Source of the DNA: Roseibium aggregatum IAM 12614
Lineage (GTDB): Bacteria; Pseudomonadota; Alphaproteobacteria; Rhizobiales; Stappiaceae
NCBI RefSeq assembly: GCF_000168975.1
Contig: NZ_AAUW01000026.1
Span: forward strand, 1-64,000
Length of the DNA: 64,000 bases
Reading direction: 5' to 3'
A program made the translations under genes and the position numbers. The notes below the pieces were generated by a model. It was not told the origin of the DNA and did no database searches. It saw only the letters and a list, made by a program, of their open reading frames with translations. Positions 29,166-38,102 of the stretch are shown in pieces (the stretch's first letter is position 1; every line of letters begins with the position of its first letter).

Positions 29166-29744
29166 TCAACGCATACGCCCAAGCATCCGCTCGACCTGGC
29201 GGATGCAGTCGGACGCCATGTCGGCGGATAGGCCCGCCCGGCCGAGAACCCGCAGACCGAAGTAGGCCGTCAGAATGCCGCGTGCTGTGCCGCGTGCTTC
29301 CGTTTCCTCAAGCCCATCATCCTGAAGCGCGCGGTAAAATCCGTTTTCCAGACGTCTGGTCATGGCCTGCAGCTTTGCTTCCGCCTCGGCCCCACCTGCC
29401 TTGTCGACCAGGGCATTGCACAAAAAGCAGCCCAGCCTGTCCCCCTCCTTCTGCGCGAGATCGGCGATGCGACCGAACAGGGCGAGGATGCGGTCCCCAC
29501 CCGTGCCTTCTGCCGGGTCGCCCAGGAAGGCGACGGTGTTGCTGACCACCTGATCGTTATACCTGTCGAGCGTTGCCAGATAGACCGACTGCTTGTCCTG
29601 GAAGGCCTTGTAAAAAGAGCCCTTGGTGATCTCCATGGCACCAAGCAGCTCGGACAGAGAGGCTTCGTCGTAGCCAACGTCCCAGAACAGTTCCATGGCC
29701 TTTTCCAGTGCCTCATCGGCATCGAATTCCCGTGGTCTTGCCAT
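29166..29744 (-). CDS. TetR/AcrR family regulator
   Basis: A 192-residue repressor. Its N-terminal helix-turn-helix reads FDADEALEKAMELFWDVGYD, then ASLSELLGAMEITKGSFYKAF (landmark: GSFYKAFQDKQSVY). The C-terminal ligand domain resembles the TetR_C_6/YxaF-type class. ATG 29744 follows GGGAGA. It is divergent from the YHS gene, and inverted GGAACC/GGTTCC motifs in between are likely operators, so it probably represses itself and the YHS gene. Confidence 0.87.
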   Translation of the reverse strand: MARPREFDADEALEKAMELFWDVGYDEASLSELLGAMEITKGSFYKAFQDKQSVYLATLDRYNDQVVSNTVAFLGDPAEGTGGDRILALFGRIADLAQKEGDRLGCFLCNALVDKAGGAEAEAKLQAMTRRLENGFYRALQDDGLEETEARGTARGILTAYFGLRVLGRAGLSADMASDCIRQVERMLGRMR

Positions 29745-29806
29745 TCTGTCTCCCGTCAAGCCGCTTCACGAAATCCTCAACAGAGTGTCACGCGCTTGTG
29801 TTTTGT

Positions 29807-29884
29807 ACCATTCGGTTCCTAACTCTATGTAGGAACCACCGGCAGGGTTGGTCAAGTGCGGCCGATTAGGAACCAATCGGTTCC
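29807..29884. promoter_or_regulatory. Candidate TetR operators
   Basis: GGAACC-AATC-GGTTCC (29869-29884) is a near-perfect 16-bp palindrome. Related half-sites ACCATTCGGTTCCTAA (29808 area) and TAGGAACCACCGG (29830 area) lie upstream in the same divergent gap. Spacing and symmetry fit a dimeric TetR repressor controlling both genes. Confidence 0.65.
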
Positions 29885-29947
29885 GATTTCACCATCGCTT
29901 GAGCACCTCTTCGCCGGACAAGTTCAACCCCTCGGGAGTGTTTCTAA

Positions 29948-30421
29948 ATGTTTGCAAACTTCATTCGCGGCTCGGTCGCGGCTCTTGTCGTTGTCACCGG
30001 TCTGGTTTCCAGCGCCTTCGGCGCCGGTTTCGATGTCAACGCCACCATAACGGGCCTCGCCCTTCGCGGTGTCGACCCGGTCTCCTATTTCGTCAATGGT
30101 GCTCCGCAGGACGGTGATATCTCCATCACCGAAGTCCATAACGGCGCCACCTACCGCTTCGCCTCTGAAGAAAACCGTAAACTCTTCAAGCAGAACCCGG
30201 AAAAGTACCTGCCGCAATACGGCGGTTTCTGTGCCTTTGGCGCTGCCATGGGCGTGAAGGTCGATGGTGATCCGGACCTGTGGAAGATCGTCGACAACAA
30301 GCTTTACCTCAACCTCGCGCCGTCGATCCAGCAACGCTGGAACAAGGACATCCCGGGCTTCATCACCAAGGCCGATGAAAACTGGGTGGGTCTGGAAAAA
30401 GTCGACCCGAGCAGCCTCTGA
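29948..30421 (+). CDS. Exported YHS-domain protein
   Basis: A 157-residue protein with a signal peptide (VAALVVVTGLVSSAFG, cleavage near AFGA-GF) and a YHS domain. The domain reads GLALRGVDPVSYFVNG, then TYRFASEENRKLFKQNPEKYLPQYGGFC (landmarks: GVDPVSYF and NPEKYLPQYGGFCA). The cysteine-containing YHS fold is often metal-associated; exported versions are of unknown function. GGGAG precedes the ATG. It is paired with the divergent TetR gene and followed by a strong terminator. Confidence 0.85.
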   Translation: MFANFIRGSVAALVVVTGLVSSAFGAGFDVNATITGLALRGVDPVSYFVNGAPQDGDISITEVHNGATYRFASEENRKLFKQNPEKYLPQYGGFCAFGAAMGVKVDGDPDLWKIVDNKLYLNLAPSIQQRWNKDIPGFITKADENWVGLEKVDPSSL

Positions 30422-30455
30422 CCGGTCTCTTCTGCCCCTGTAGATCGGTTAACTG

Positions 30456-30487
30456 ACCGGCCAGGCCTTGTGCCTGGCCGGTTTTTT
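30456..30487 (+). terminator. Rho-independent terminator after the YHS gene
   Basis: An 11-bp stem ACCGGCCAGGC/GCCTGGCCGGT with a 5-nt loop and a T-run at 30482-30487. Confidence 0.92.
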
Positions 30488-30602
30488 ATGTGCCCTCTCA
30501 ACTGTTGCCCGAAGGTCAATCCGGCACGGCTCTTGCGTTTTCAACCACAGATACCTGAGACGCATCCCAATCCGGGACGCAAGCGAGCAATTGGCCGGAC
30601 CG

Positions 30603-31973
30603 ATGACACGTAACCTTTCGAAACTGAACCGCCGCGCGTTTCTAGCCGGGACAGCTTTGTGTCTTTCCGGGACAGTCGCCACGGCCCAGATGAAGGTTGC
30701 CGACCTGCGCGGCTCTATTGATTCCCAGGAACTTGGTCTTCTGCCCAATGCCGCCGACGACCAAAGCGCCCAGTTTCAAAATGCCGTCAACCGGGCAGTC
30801 GAGCGTGGCCGCGCCCTGTTCCTCCCAGCCGGCACCTACCCGGTCGCCAACCTGCGCCTGCCTTCCGGCACGTTGATTGTGGGCGTTCCCGGCAGGACAC
30901 GGCTTGTCTATCAGGGTGGTGGCGGCCAGTTGATCCGCGCCGAGGACGTGTCCAACGTCGGCCTGACCGGCATAACCTTCGACGGCGCCAATCGCTCCAT
31001 CGGCGATTTCACCGAAGGACTGCTCCATTTCATCGGCGTCAGGAACGTCACGCTGGACAATTGCGAGATCACCGGTTCTTCCAAGATGGGGCTTTTGCTG
31101 GACCGCTGTTCAGGCCGTGTCGAAAATTGCCGGATTTCCGGTGCTGCCGAAGCCGGCCTGCGCTCGAACGAGGCCGAGGGCCTTGCCATCACCGGCAACA
31201 CGGTGGCCGACTGTGCCAATGGCGGCATCTGGGTGCACCGCTGGCGTGAAGGGGAAGACGGCACGATCGTTTGCGGCAACCGGGTGGAGCGCATCGGCGC
31301 CCGCTACGGCGGCACCGGTCAGTTCGGCAACGGTATCAATGTCTTCCGCGCCCATGGCGTCATGGTTTCCAACAACCGTGTCGCGGACTGCGCTTTCTCA
31401 GCGATCCGCTCCAATGCCGGCTCCAACGTCCAGATCATCGGCAATTCCTGTCTTCGTTCCGGCGAAACCGCGATCTATTCCGAATTCGGCTTTCAGGGAG
31501 CGATCATTGCCAACAATATCGTCGACGGTGGCACGATCGGCATATCCATCGCCAACTTCATGGATGGCGGCCACCTGGCGGTCTGTTCCGGCAATCTGAT
31601 CCGCAACATCAAGAAGGAAGGCCCCTATCCGCCGGAAGTCGCCGGCTTCGGCATCGGCATCGCGGTTGAAGCGGACACAACGCTGACCGGCAATGTGGTC
31701 GAAGGCGCGCCGAAATTCGGCCTGATGCTCGGCTGGGGCCCCTACATGCGCAACATCGCAGCCTCCCAGAACGTGATCCGGGACTGCGGCACCGGCATTG
31801 CCGTTACCGTGGTCGACGGGGCGGGCGCCGCCGTGATCACAAACAACATCGTCCAGGGCTCGAAACAAGGCGCCATCAACGGCTTCCGCTGGCTCGAAAA
31901 AGCAACAGGCGAACTGAACGATGTTTCTGAATTCAGCAATCTCACCGTTCACGGCAATCAGGTGGCTGCCTGA
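30603..31973 (+). CDS. Tat-exported right-handed beta-helix repeat protein (TIGR03808-like)
   Basis: A 456-residue protein. A twin-arginine signal (LNRRAFLAGTALCLSG) is followed by pectate-lyase-like parallel beta-helix coils, seen as repeated N-x-V/I patterns: GVRNVTLDNCEITG, GLAITGNTVADCANGGIWV (landmark), VMVSNNRVADCAFSAI, NVIRDCGTGI. This matches the uncharacterised TIGR03808 family of alphaproteobacteria. It probably acts on or binds a polysaccharide in the periplasm, but no catalytic residues can be named. ATG 30603 was chosen for the Tat motif; the frame extends 45 codons upstream into the preceding terminator. Confidence 0.85.
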   Translation: MTRNLSKLNRRAFLAGTALCLSGTVATAQMKVADLRGSIDSQELGLLPNAADDQSAQFQNAVNRAVERGRALFLPAGTYPVANLRLPSGTLIVGVPGRTRLVYQGGGGQLIRAEDVSNVGLTGITFDGANRSIGDFTEGLLHFIGVRNVTLDNCEITGSSKMGLLLDRCSGRVENCRISGAAEAGLRSNEAEGLAITGNTVADCANGGIWVHRWREGEDGTIVCGNRVERIGARYGGTGQFGNGINVFRAHGVMVSNNRVADCAFSAIRSNAGSNVQIIGNSCLRSGETAIYSEFGFQGAIIANNIVDGGTIGISIANFMDGGHLAVCSGNLIRNIKKEGPYPPEVAGFGIGIAVEADTTLTGNVVEGAPKFGLMLGWGPYMRNIAASQNVIRDCGTGIAVTVVDGAGAAVITNNIVQGSKQGAINGFRWLEKATGELNDVSEFSNLTVHGNQVAA

Positions 31974-32059
31974 CCGCAAAACACGCTCATCCTCCAAGAC
32001 TTGCCGGCGACCGCTTCCTCCAGGCCTAAGGTAAAAACCGTACAAGTGGAAACGGATCG

Positions 32060-32867
32060 GCATGGATGCCATGGTCAAGCCATGGCGTGACGAGGGGGAT
32101 GGAAACGCTCAAGGCTTAGATCCAGCCAGCGCAATACGCATCTTAAGCCAAAAGACAGGCCACTTCTCAATCCCCGTCATTGCAGGGCTGGCCCCTGCAA
32201 TCCATGCCGTGACAGCGCCTCGAACGAAGGCTGCTCAAACAGAAACGCACCGGCGTGGATGCCATGGTCAAGCCATGGCGTGACGAGGGGGATGGAAACG
32301 CTCAAGGCTTAGATCCAGCCAGCGCAATACGCATCTTAAGCCAAAAGACAGGCCACTTCTCAATCCCCGTCATTGCAGGGCTGGCCCCTGCAATCCATGC
32401 CGTGACAGCGCCTCGAACGAAGGCCGCTCAAACAGAAACGCACCGGCGTGGATGCCATGGTCAGGCCATGGCATGACGAGGGGGATGGAAACGCTCAAGG
32501 CTTAGATCCAGCCAGCGCAATACGCATCTTAAGCCAAAAGACAGGCCACTTCTCAATCCCCGTCATTGCAGGGCTGGCCCCTGCAATCCATGCCGTGACA
32601 GCGCCTCGAACGAAAGCCGCTCAAGCAGAAACGCACCGGCGTGGATGCCATGGTCAAGCCATGGCGTGACGAGGGGGATGGAAACGCTCAAGGCTTAGAT
32701 CCAGCCAGCGCAATACGCATCTTAAGCCAAAAGGCCGACCACTTCTCAATCCCCGTCATCGCAGGGCTTGACCCTGCAATCCATGCCGTGACAGCGCCTC
32801 AAACGAAGGCCGTTCAGGCAGAAACGGAACGGCGCGGATGCCATGATGAGCCATGGCATGACCAAGG
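32060..32867. repeat. Four 193-bp tandem repeats plus a partial fifth
   Basis: Units begin near 32062, 32255, 32448 and 32641, with a partial copy at 32834-32867. The period is exactly 193 bp and the first three are almost identical. Each unit has two hairpins: GCCATGG-N5-CCATGGC at its start and ATTGCAGGG-CTGGC-CCCTGCAAT in the middle (copy 1: 32179-32201). The fourth copy is the most diverged. The 73-codon frames it contains are not credible genes because the period is not a multiple of three. It lies between convergent genes. Confidence 0.93.
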
Positions 32868-32936
32868 AGATCGCGCTTCCGCGCGTTCCCAGGATCGAGA
32901 TGAACGGGTTTCAGACCTCGCAAAGATCGTGAGCAA

Positions 32937-33737
32937 TCAGTCCAGCGCAAACCGCAGCGACAGGCAGGACAGGCCGCCATCGACCTTGCGGGCTTCGTGG
33001 GTCGGCAGAATGACGGTTGTAAAACCGGCCGCCTCGATGGCAGCCTGGGTTTTCGGATAGCCTTCCGGCACCATCACCACATCGTTCACGCGGATGACGT
33101 TAGCAGCATAGTCTTCGCCTTCCGGCACGACCACGATTTCACGGTCGCCGAAAAAGCCGCTGTCCGCCATCACCTTGGTCGCCAGGATAACGCCATCTCC
33201 AAGGGTGGAGCAGGCCGTCTTGAAATGCAGCACGCCTTCCGGCGTTTCGCAAACTTCAGCCTTGTACCCCCATTCGCCCAGCAGTCCGGCAAAGGCATCA
33301 GCGCCTTCCCGATCGGTACGGGCGGACAGGCCGATCAGGATGACATCATCCAGCATAAGGATATCGCCGCCATCGACATGACCGGTACCCGGCAGTTCGA
33401 CAACCTTGCCGAACCGGCTTTCCAGCGCGGCGCGGATCTCAGCGCCTTCCCCAGCACGGCTGGCCGCGCCCGGCCGCAGCTGAATAGCCCCTTCCGGCAG
33501 ACAGAAAGCCGGGTCTTCGACAAAGCAGCTGTCCGGAAAAGCTTCCAGCGGTGGCAGAACGTCGACGGTCAGTCCCGCTTCTTGCAACGCTTGCACATAA
33601 AGCTCATGTTCTGCCCGGAAGTTCTCGCCGCTCGGGTTGCCAGTATCCACCGCCCGGATACCGTCGGCCACACTGTCGGCAGGCGTACGGGTTATCGCAT
33701 GAGTAAAGTGGAAGGACAGACCGGGACGATGGGCCAT
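32937..33737 (-). CDS. ddaH: Dimethylargininase (DDAH)
   Basis: A 266-residue enzyme of the amidinotransferase fold that hydrolyses methylated arginines to citrulline and methylamines. Expected blocks are present: DSCFVEDPAF (69-78), HVDGGDIL (120-127), catalytic H171 in VLHFKTACS, and nucleophile C258 in GGLSCLSLRF. TGGAG precedes ATG 33737. The related arginine deiminases are longer, so DDAH is preferred. Its start overlaps the divergent GNAT gene. Confidence 0.87.
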   Translation of the reverse strand: MAHRPGLSFHFTHAITRTPADSVADGIRAVDTGNPSGENFRAEHELYVQALQEAGLTVDVLPPLEAFPDSCFVEDPAFCLPEGAIQLRPGAASRAGEGAEIRAALESRFGKVVELPGTGHVDGGDILMLDDVILIGLSARTDREGADAFAGLLGEWGYKAEVCETPEGVLHFKTACSTLGDGVILATKVMADSGFFGDREIVVVPEGEDYAANVIRVNDVVMVPEGYPKTQAAIEAAGFTTVILPTHEARKVDGGLSCLSLRFALD

Positions 33738-34199
33738 GAGAATACTCCAGTGACAAAAACAAGCGCTCAACCAGCCATCCGCAGGGCGAAATTGCAAGAC
33801 GCACCGCGCCTGAAAGCGTGCATCGACGCAGCCTATGCACCGGTAAAATCAACCCTGCCGGACTTGCCCGACGTCTCCGCCGGCATCGCCGCAGACATCT
33901 CACAGAACCATGTCTTCGTCGCCGAATTCGCGGACAGGATCATCGGCTGCGCCATTTTGGGTCTCAGCGGTACCAGCGCACATCTGATGAACCTTGCCGT
34001 CGATCCGGACGTCAAGGGCCGGGGCGTCGGCCGACGTCTGATCGAAGCGGCCGAGGCATTTGCCGGGAAGAACGGGGCGCGCGCGATGCATCTGGCAACC
34101 CATATAGGCATGCCGGAGAATATCGCGCTCTACACCCATCTTGGCTGGAGTGAAATGGAAAGAAATGGCAACAAGGTTTTGATGTCGAAGGACCTTTAA
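33729..34199 (+). CDS. GNAT family N-acetyltransferase
   Basis: A 156-residue acetyltransferase with the acetyl-CoA motif A: LMNLAVDPDVKGRGVGRRLI, followed by AEAFAGKNGARAMHLATH and NIALYTHLGWSEM. ATG 33729 overlaps the first codons of the divergent ddaH gene; GTG 33750 is an alternative leaving a 12-bp gap. The substrate is unknown. The tight divergence suggests shared regulation with ddaH. Confidence 0.82.
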   Translation: MGHENTPVTKTSAQPAIRRAKLQDAPRLKACIDAAYAPVKSTLPDLPDVSAGIAADISQNHVFVAEFADRIIGCAILGLSGTSAHLMNLAVDPDVKGRGVGRRLIEAAEAFAGKNGARAMHLATHIGMPENIALYTHLGWSEMERNGNKVLMSKDL

Positions 34200-34357
34200 G
34201 TAACGGAAGATCCTGACCACACCCGCATTCGAGAAGGACCATCGCGTCCGTCACGAATGCAGCCCGTTTCCTCGAATGTTTGGCCCCTCCTGTGAGACGC
34301 CGCGTTTGCGACCCTTCAAGGGGAGGTTTGTGAACTGGCCAGCTAAGGCCGGATATC

Positions 34358-35398
34358 TCAGGGCAATGCCGCCTTCAACTCTGTCAGAAACTCTTCACGC
34401 GGCTTGATATGACCGGCCTGGATACCGACCCGGGTCAGGATCGGCGGGTTGACCAGTCCGTCGAGCAAAGCAGCCTCGTCGTCATTGAGCTCCAGCATCG
34501 CCTCAAGAACGGTTGCCATCATCACTTCGGACGCTCGGGTCGCGCCGTCGTCGCATTTCAGCGAAACGCCGAAGCCAAGCTCCGGAATGGACGCGCAGAA
34601 GACGCCCTCAGCGCCGGTCTTCACAAAGACTCGGCCACGGAAAGCGTCCATCACCCGAGTGCAGAAACGATCTGTGCCGGCGACCATGTAAGGCTCGTTG
34701 ATGCAGGCATCGAACAACCGTTCCGCGGCCTCGGCCCGCAGCGGCTCCAGTCCCTCGCCGGTCCCGAAGGCTGCGAAGGCACGGGCGAAGCTGCGCAAAG
34801 GCGAAGCGTAAGTCGGGATTGAGCAACCATCCGTGCCGCACACATCTTCCGACAGAGTATCCCCGGTCATCTGCTCCATCACGTTGCGAACTTCACGCTG
34901 CACGGGATGATCCGCATTCACATAGCCACGCGTCTCGACCCCCATGACCTTGGCCAGACCAAGGAAACCGGCGTGTTTGCCAGAGCAATTGTTGTGAAGG
35001 CCGCAGGGCGTCTCATTTGCAAGGATCAGTTTGGCGGCATCTTCCATGCGCTGCGGCCACTGCGGGCCGCATTCCAGATGATCTTCCGCAAGGCCAGCTT
35101 TTATCAGCATGACCCGCGCCGAATTGGCATGAACTTCTTCGCCATTGTGCGAGGCGCAGGCAAGCGCCAGTTCCGCGTCGGAATAATCAAGCGCTTCTGC
35201 AGCGCCCGATTCCACCAAAGGCAAGGCCTGAAGCGCCTTGATGGCGGAGCGCGGAAATACGCGGGCATCCACATTGCCGATACCGAAAACGAGCTTTCCG
35301 GCGCTATCGACAATTGCGATGCTGCCCCGATGCAGGCTTTCGATCACAGAGCCGCGGGTAACGTCGACCAGAGCCGGATTGTCCATGAAGTTTCTCAT
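34358..35398 (-). CDS. Rhizobial-type (class 3) L-asparaginase
   Basis: A 346-residue enzyme similar to the thermolabile asparaginase II (AnsA) of Rhizobium etli, which hydrolyses asparagine to aspartate. Characteristic segments include RSAIKALQALPLVESG, CASHNGEEVH, NNCSGKHAGFL and CGTDGCSIPTYA. Conserved Ser, Lys and Cys residues form its zinc/active site in known members. The start is ATG 35398 or ATG 35386. An aminotransferase gene lies 23 bp upstream on the same strand, so they likely form an operon. Confidence 0.88.
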   Translation of the reverse strand: MRNFMDNPALVDVTRGSVIESLHRGSIAIVDSAGKLVFGIGNVDARVFPRSAIKALQALPLVESGAAEALDYSDAELALACASHNGEEVHANSARVMLIKAGLAEDHLECGPQWPQRMEDAAKLILANETPCGLHNNCSGKHAGFLGLAKVMGVETRGYVNADHPVQREVRNVMEQMTGDTLSEDVCGTDGCSIPTYASPLRSFARAFAAFGTGEGLEPLRAEAAERLFDACINEPYMVAGTDRFCTRVMDAFRGRVFVKTGAEGVFCASIPELGFGVSLKCDDGATRASEVMMATVLEAMLELNDDEAALLDGLVNPPILTRVGIQAGHIKPREEFLTELKAALP

Positions 35399-35421
35399 TT
35401 CCAGGGTTTCATAATGTCAGG

Positions 35422-36600
35422 CTAAGCGGATTCGGCGCGGGCCGCAGTCAAAAATGCGGCAAGACGGGACAGCGCCTCGTCAATCACGGCATCCTGCTTG
35501 CAGAAACAGAAGCGAATATAGCCCGAAGGCGCGTCCGAACCATAGAAGGCAGACACGGGGACAGCCGCAACGCCGGCGGCGGTGACAAGGGTTTCACATG
35601 CCTCGACATCGTTTCGGCCAAGCCCCAGTCCTTCAAATCCGCACGTCAGGAAGTAGGTCGCGTTGCAAGGCAGAACGGAAAAGCCGAGGTCCGCGAGACC
35701 TGCCGCCATGCGGTCGCGTTTTGCCGCCAGGTCTTGCGCCAATCCCTCGTAATAGCTGTCGTCCTTGCGCAACCCATAGGCAACAGCCTTCTGCAAGTGA
35801 GGCGGTGTGGTGAATGTCACCCATTGGTGCGCCTTGGCAATCGGGTCCATCAACGCGGCCGGACCGGTGATATAGCCCACCTTCCAGCCGGTCAGAGAGA
35901 AAGTCTTGCCCGCGGAGCCGATCCGCACAGTGCGTTCGCGCATGCCGTCCAGCGTCATCAGCGGCCTGTGCCGGCGTCCGTCAAAGACGAGATGCTCATA
36001 GACTTCGTCACAGATCGCATAGGCATCGTACTGCCGGCAGAGAGACGCGACCAACTCCAGCTCCTGATCCGAAAACACCTTCGCTGTCGGATTCATCGGG
36101 TTGTTGATCAGGACCGCCTTGGTCTTGTCGGAAAAAGCCGCGCGAAGCGCATCTGCATCGAGGGACCAGTTCGGCGGGGTCACCCTGACGCGCACCGGGA
36201 TGCCACCGGCCTGTTTCACCAGCGGCAGATAGCAATCGTAGAGCGGCTCGATCAGAACGACTTCGTCCCCCGGCGACACCAGCGCGAAGATGCAATCCGC
36301 CAGCGCTTCAGTGGCTCCGGACGTGACCATGATTTCGGTCTGCGGATCGACCTCCAGACCGTAGAAGCGGCGATTGGCCTCTGCAACGGCCTGGCGCAGG
36401 TCCGGTAACCCCAGCATGGGCGGATACTGGTTCGGGCCCTGCAGCAGCGCATCGGCAGCAGCCTGCCGGATATCCGCAGGCCCGTCGACATCCGGGAACC
36501 CCTGTCCGAGGTTCACCGCGCCATGCGCCATGGCAAGCCGCGACATCGTCTCGAAAACAGTAGTGGCAATGCCGGTGAAGACCGGATTGGTCGGCTTCAT
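35422..36600 (-). CDS. Class I/II pyridoxal-phosphate aminotransferase
   Basis: A 392-residue fold-type I aminotransferase. The PLP lysine is K232 in GSAGKTFSLTGWKVGY; other landmarks are LGQGFPDVDGP, TSGATEAL, NNPMNPTAKVF and the ICDEVYEHLVFDG cofactor aspartate. Closest characterised relatives are kynurenine/methionine aminotransferases (YbdL-like) and DapC-like enzymes, so the exact substrate is uncertain. Probably co-transcribed with the asparaginase gene 23 bp downstream. Confidence 0.87.
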   Translation of the reverse strand: MKPTNPVFTGIATTVFETMSRLAMAHGAVNLGQGFPDVDGPADIRQAAADALLQGPNQYPPMLGLPDLRQAVAEANRRFYGLEVDPQTEIMVTSGATEALADCIFALVSPGDEVVLIEPLYDCYLPLVKQAGGIPVRVRVTPPNWSLDADALRAAFSDKTKAVLINNPMNPTAKVFSDQELELVASLCRQYDAYAICDEVYEHLVFDGRRHRPLMTLDGMRERTVRIGSAGKTFSLTGWKVGYITGPAALMDPIAKAHQWVTFTTPPHLQKAVAYGLRKDDSYYEGLAQDLAAKRDRMAAGLADLGFSVLPCNATYFLTCGFEGLGLGRNDVEACETLVTAAGVAAVPVSAFYGSDAPSGYIRFCFCKQDAVIDEALSRLAAFLTAARAESA

Positions 36601-36717
36601 GGTTCCTCCCGAGCGTCTTTTGCCGGTTCTAATCCCAGCCGCGTGTGCCGTCGAGCTTTTTCATCTGAACGGGTTGCTGGTAAACGCCGGAGGAGGCGCA
36701 GCGGAGGCCTTGGTTCG

Positions 36718-37461
36718 TCAGCTCCAGCCGGTCCTGTGCAGAACATTGCCATCCTGCCCCGGTGCCATTTCCTCCGCCTCATCGGTTTCCTCACCCGCCG
36801 GCACGGAAAGCATCCTTCGCAGAACGGCTTCGATCTTTGGCACCAGATCGACATGTTTTTCATGCAGATAGTGATAGAACGCGACCTCGTGCAAAGACGG
36901 CCTTAACGGAAAAACACCCTCCAGCTTTTTGTCCCGAATGACGCGACGTGCGGTGCCTTCCCCGGCAATGACGAGATCGACGCGGTCACGCCGTAGCATT
37001 TCGAACAATTGTTCCGCAGTGTCGGCAGTCCAGATCTCGGCAAACCCGTCTGCCAGTTCCGCGGCGAACCGCGCACCGGAGACATGGCCGACCCGCAAAT
37101 GCCGGAGTTGCTTGAAAGACTTGCCACGAAGCTGACGCTTGTTCGCATAGGCAAAGGTACGCGCCACAATAACCGGCACATCGACGCGCAACAGGCTGCT
37201 GTGGTCGGCTCCGACGGCCTTCACCCGAACCAGTTCACCATCGGTCTTGCCGGAAGCTGCATCCAGCAGCGCCCTTTGCGGGTTGCTTATGACTGTTTCA
37301 ATTCGAATGCTGAGTTCGGAATAGGCCTTGGCGAGGATTTTCTCTGCAACGGGCGTCAGATTGGGAGCTTCAAAACCGGATAGTCTAAGAACTTCCTCAG
37401 CCCGGGCGCTGGAGATAAAAAGAAAAACGCTCAACATGGAGCAGAAGATGAGCCGATGCAT
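36718..37461 (-). CDS. Periplasmic binding-protein-like (type 2 fold) protein
   Basis: A 247-residue exported protein. The signal peptide MHRLIFCSMLSVFLFISSARA ends near ARA-EE. The body fits the short amino-acid-type substrate-binding fold: LRLSGFEAPNLTPVAEKILAKAYSEL, a PQRALLDAASGKTDGELVR block, LRHLRVGHVSG and DRVDLVIAGEG (landmarks). No ABC permease is adjacent, so it may be a sensor or orphan receptor. AGGAGG precedes ATG 37461. The acidic tail (EETDEAEEM) is unusual. Confidence 0.72.
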   Translation of the reverse strand: MHRLIFCSMLSVFLFISSARAEEVLRLSGFEAPNLTPVAEKILAKAYSELSIRIETVISNPQRALLDAASGKTDGELVRVKAVGADHSSLLRVDVPVIVARTFAYANKRQLRGKSFKQLRHLRVGHVSGARFAAELADGFAEIWTADTAEQLFEMLRRDRVDLVIAGEGTARRVIRDKKLEGVFPLRPSLHEVAFYHYLHEKHVDLVPKIEAVLRRMLSVPAGEETDEAEEMAPGQDGNVLHRTGWS

Positions 37462-38102
37462 TGCGCCTCCTTGAGCTGCTGCCATGACAAGTTCGTTCAA
37501 CATCTGCAGTTTGACTGCGGCCACGTCCTCAGCAATCCAACATCTGATGCAATGACCCTACGGGACAATTTGCGGGGTTTGCAACCTGATTGCATTGCGG
37601 TGGTAAATTCTAATGAGAATATCCAAAAACGTGTATGTGACTGGCGCGTCCGTACAGCTTTCGGAGCCGGCCCTGCGGAGCGAGACCAGCCCACCCACGC
37701 GTCAATTGCCGACGCGGCAACAGAAAATGGAAACTGCAAATTAAAAGAGCAGATTTTCGAACGATAAGAACGAGATGATATTTGTTTGACCAGACGCGCC
37801 TCGAAAGCAGATTAAGAATGTTCCGCGAAAACATACAATAAAGTGGAGAAGCTATAGCCTTTCCACCTGCAGTCCACCTGGAGAAGACATCCACTTTTTC
37901 GGTTTCTACTGCCCGAGGATCTCACGCAATCTCCCTTCAGGCTGCAAGAACTCTGAACAACGCAGGCCAGTTCCTCAGTAGCCTGCCTTGCTGCATTGCA
38001 AAAAATCGATTAGAAGATGGCAACTTGATCCAGGTCAAAAGTGGAAATCCGGGCATGGATTGGCGCTGACCTAAAAACCACACCAAATATCCGGAGCAGC
38101 CC
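37462..38102. other. Long intergenic region upstream of SulP gene
   Basis: 641 bp between divergent genes. It is less GC-rich than its neighbours, and no gene of credible length or family was seen. The one recognisable element is the FNR/FixK-like box at 38025-38038, described separately. Confidence 0.5.
38025..38038. promoter_or_regulatory. FNR/FixK-like box
   Basis: TTGATCCAGGTCAA fits the Crp/Fnr consensus TTGAT-N4-ATCAA with one mismatch. It is centred about 70 bp upstream of the SulP start codon, a usual activator position, suggesting oxygen-responsive control. Confidence 0.6.

Noticed and set aside
32060-32867. CRISPR array
   Set aside because: Units are 193 bp, contiguous, with no spacers, and no cas genes are nearby.
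32062-33060. Series of 73-codon proteins in tandem
   Set aside because: They come from 193-bp repeats whose period breaks the frame; the peptide is a known artefact of dispersed repeats.
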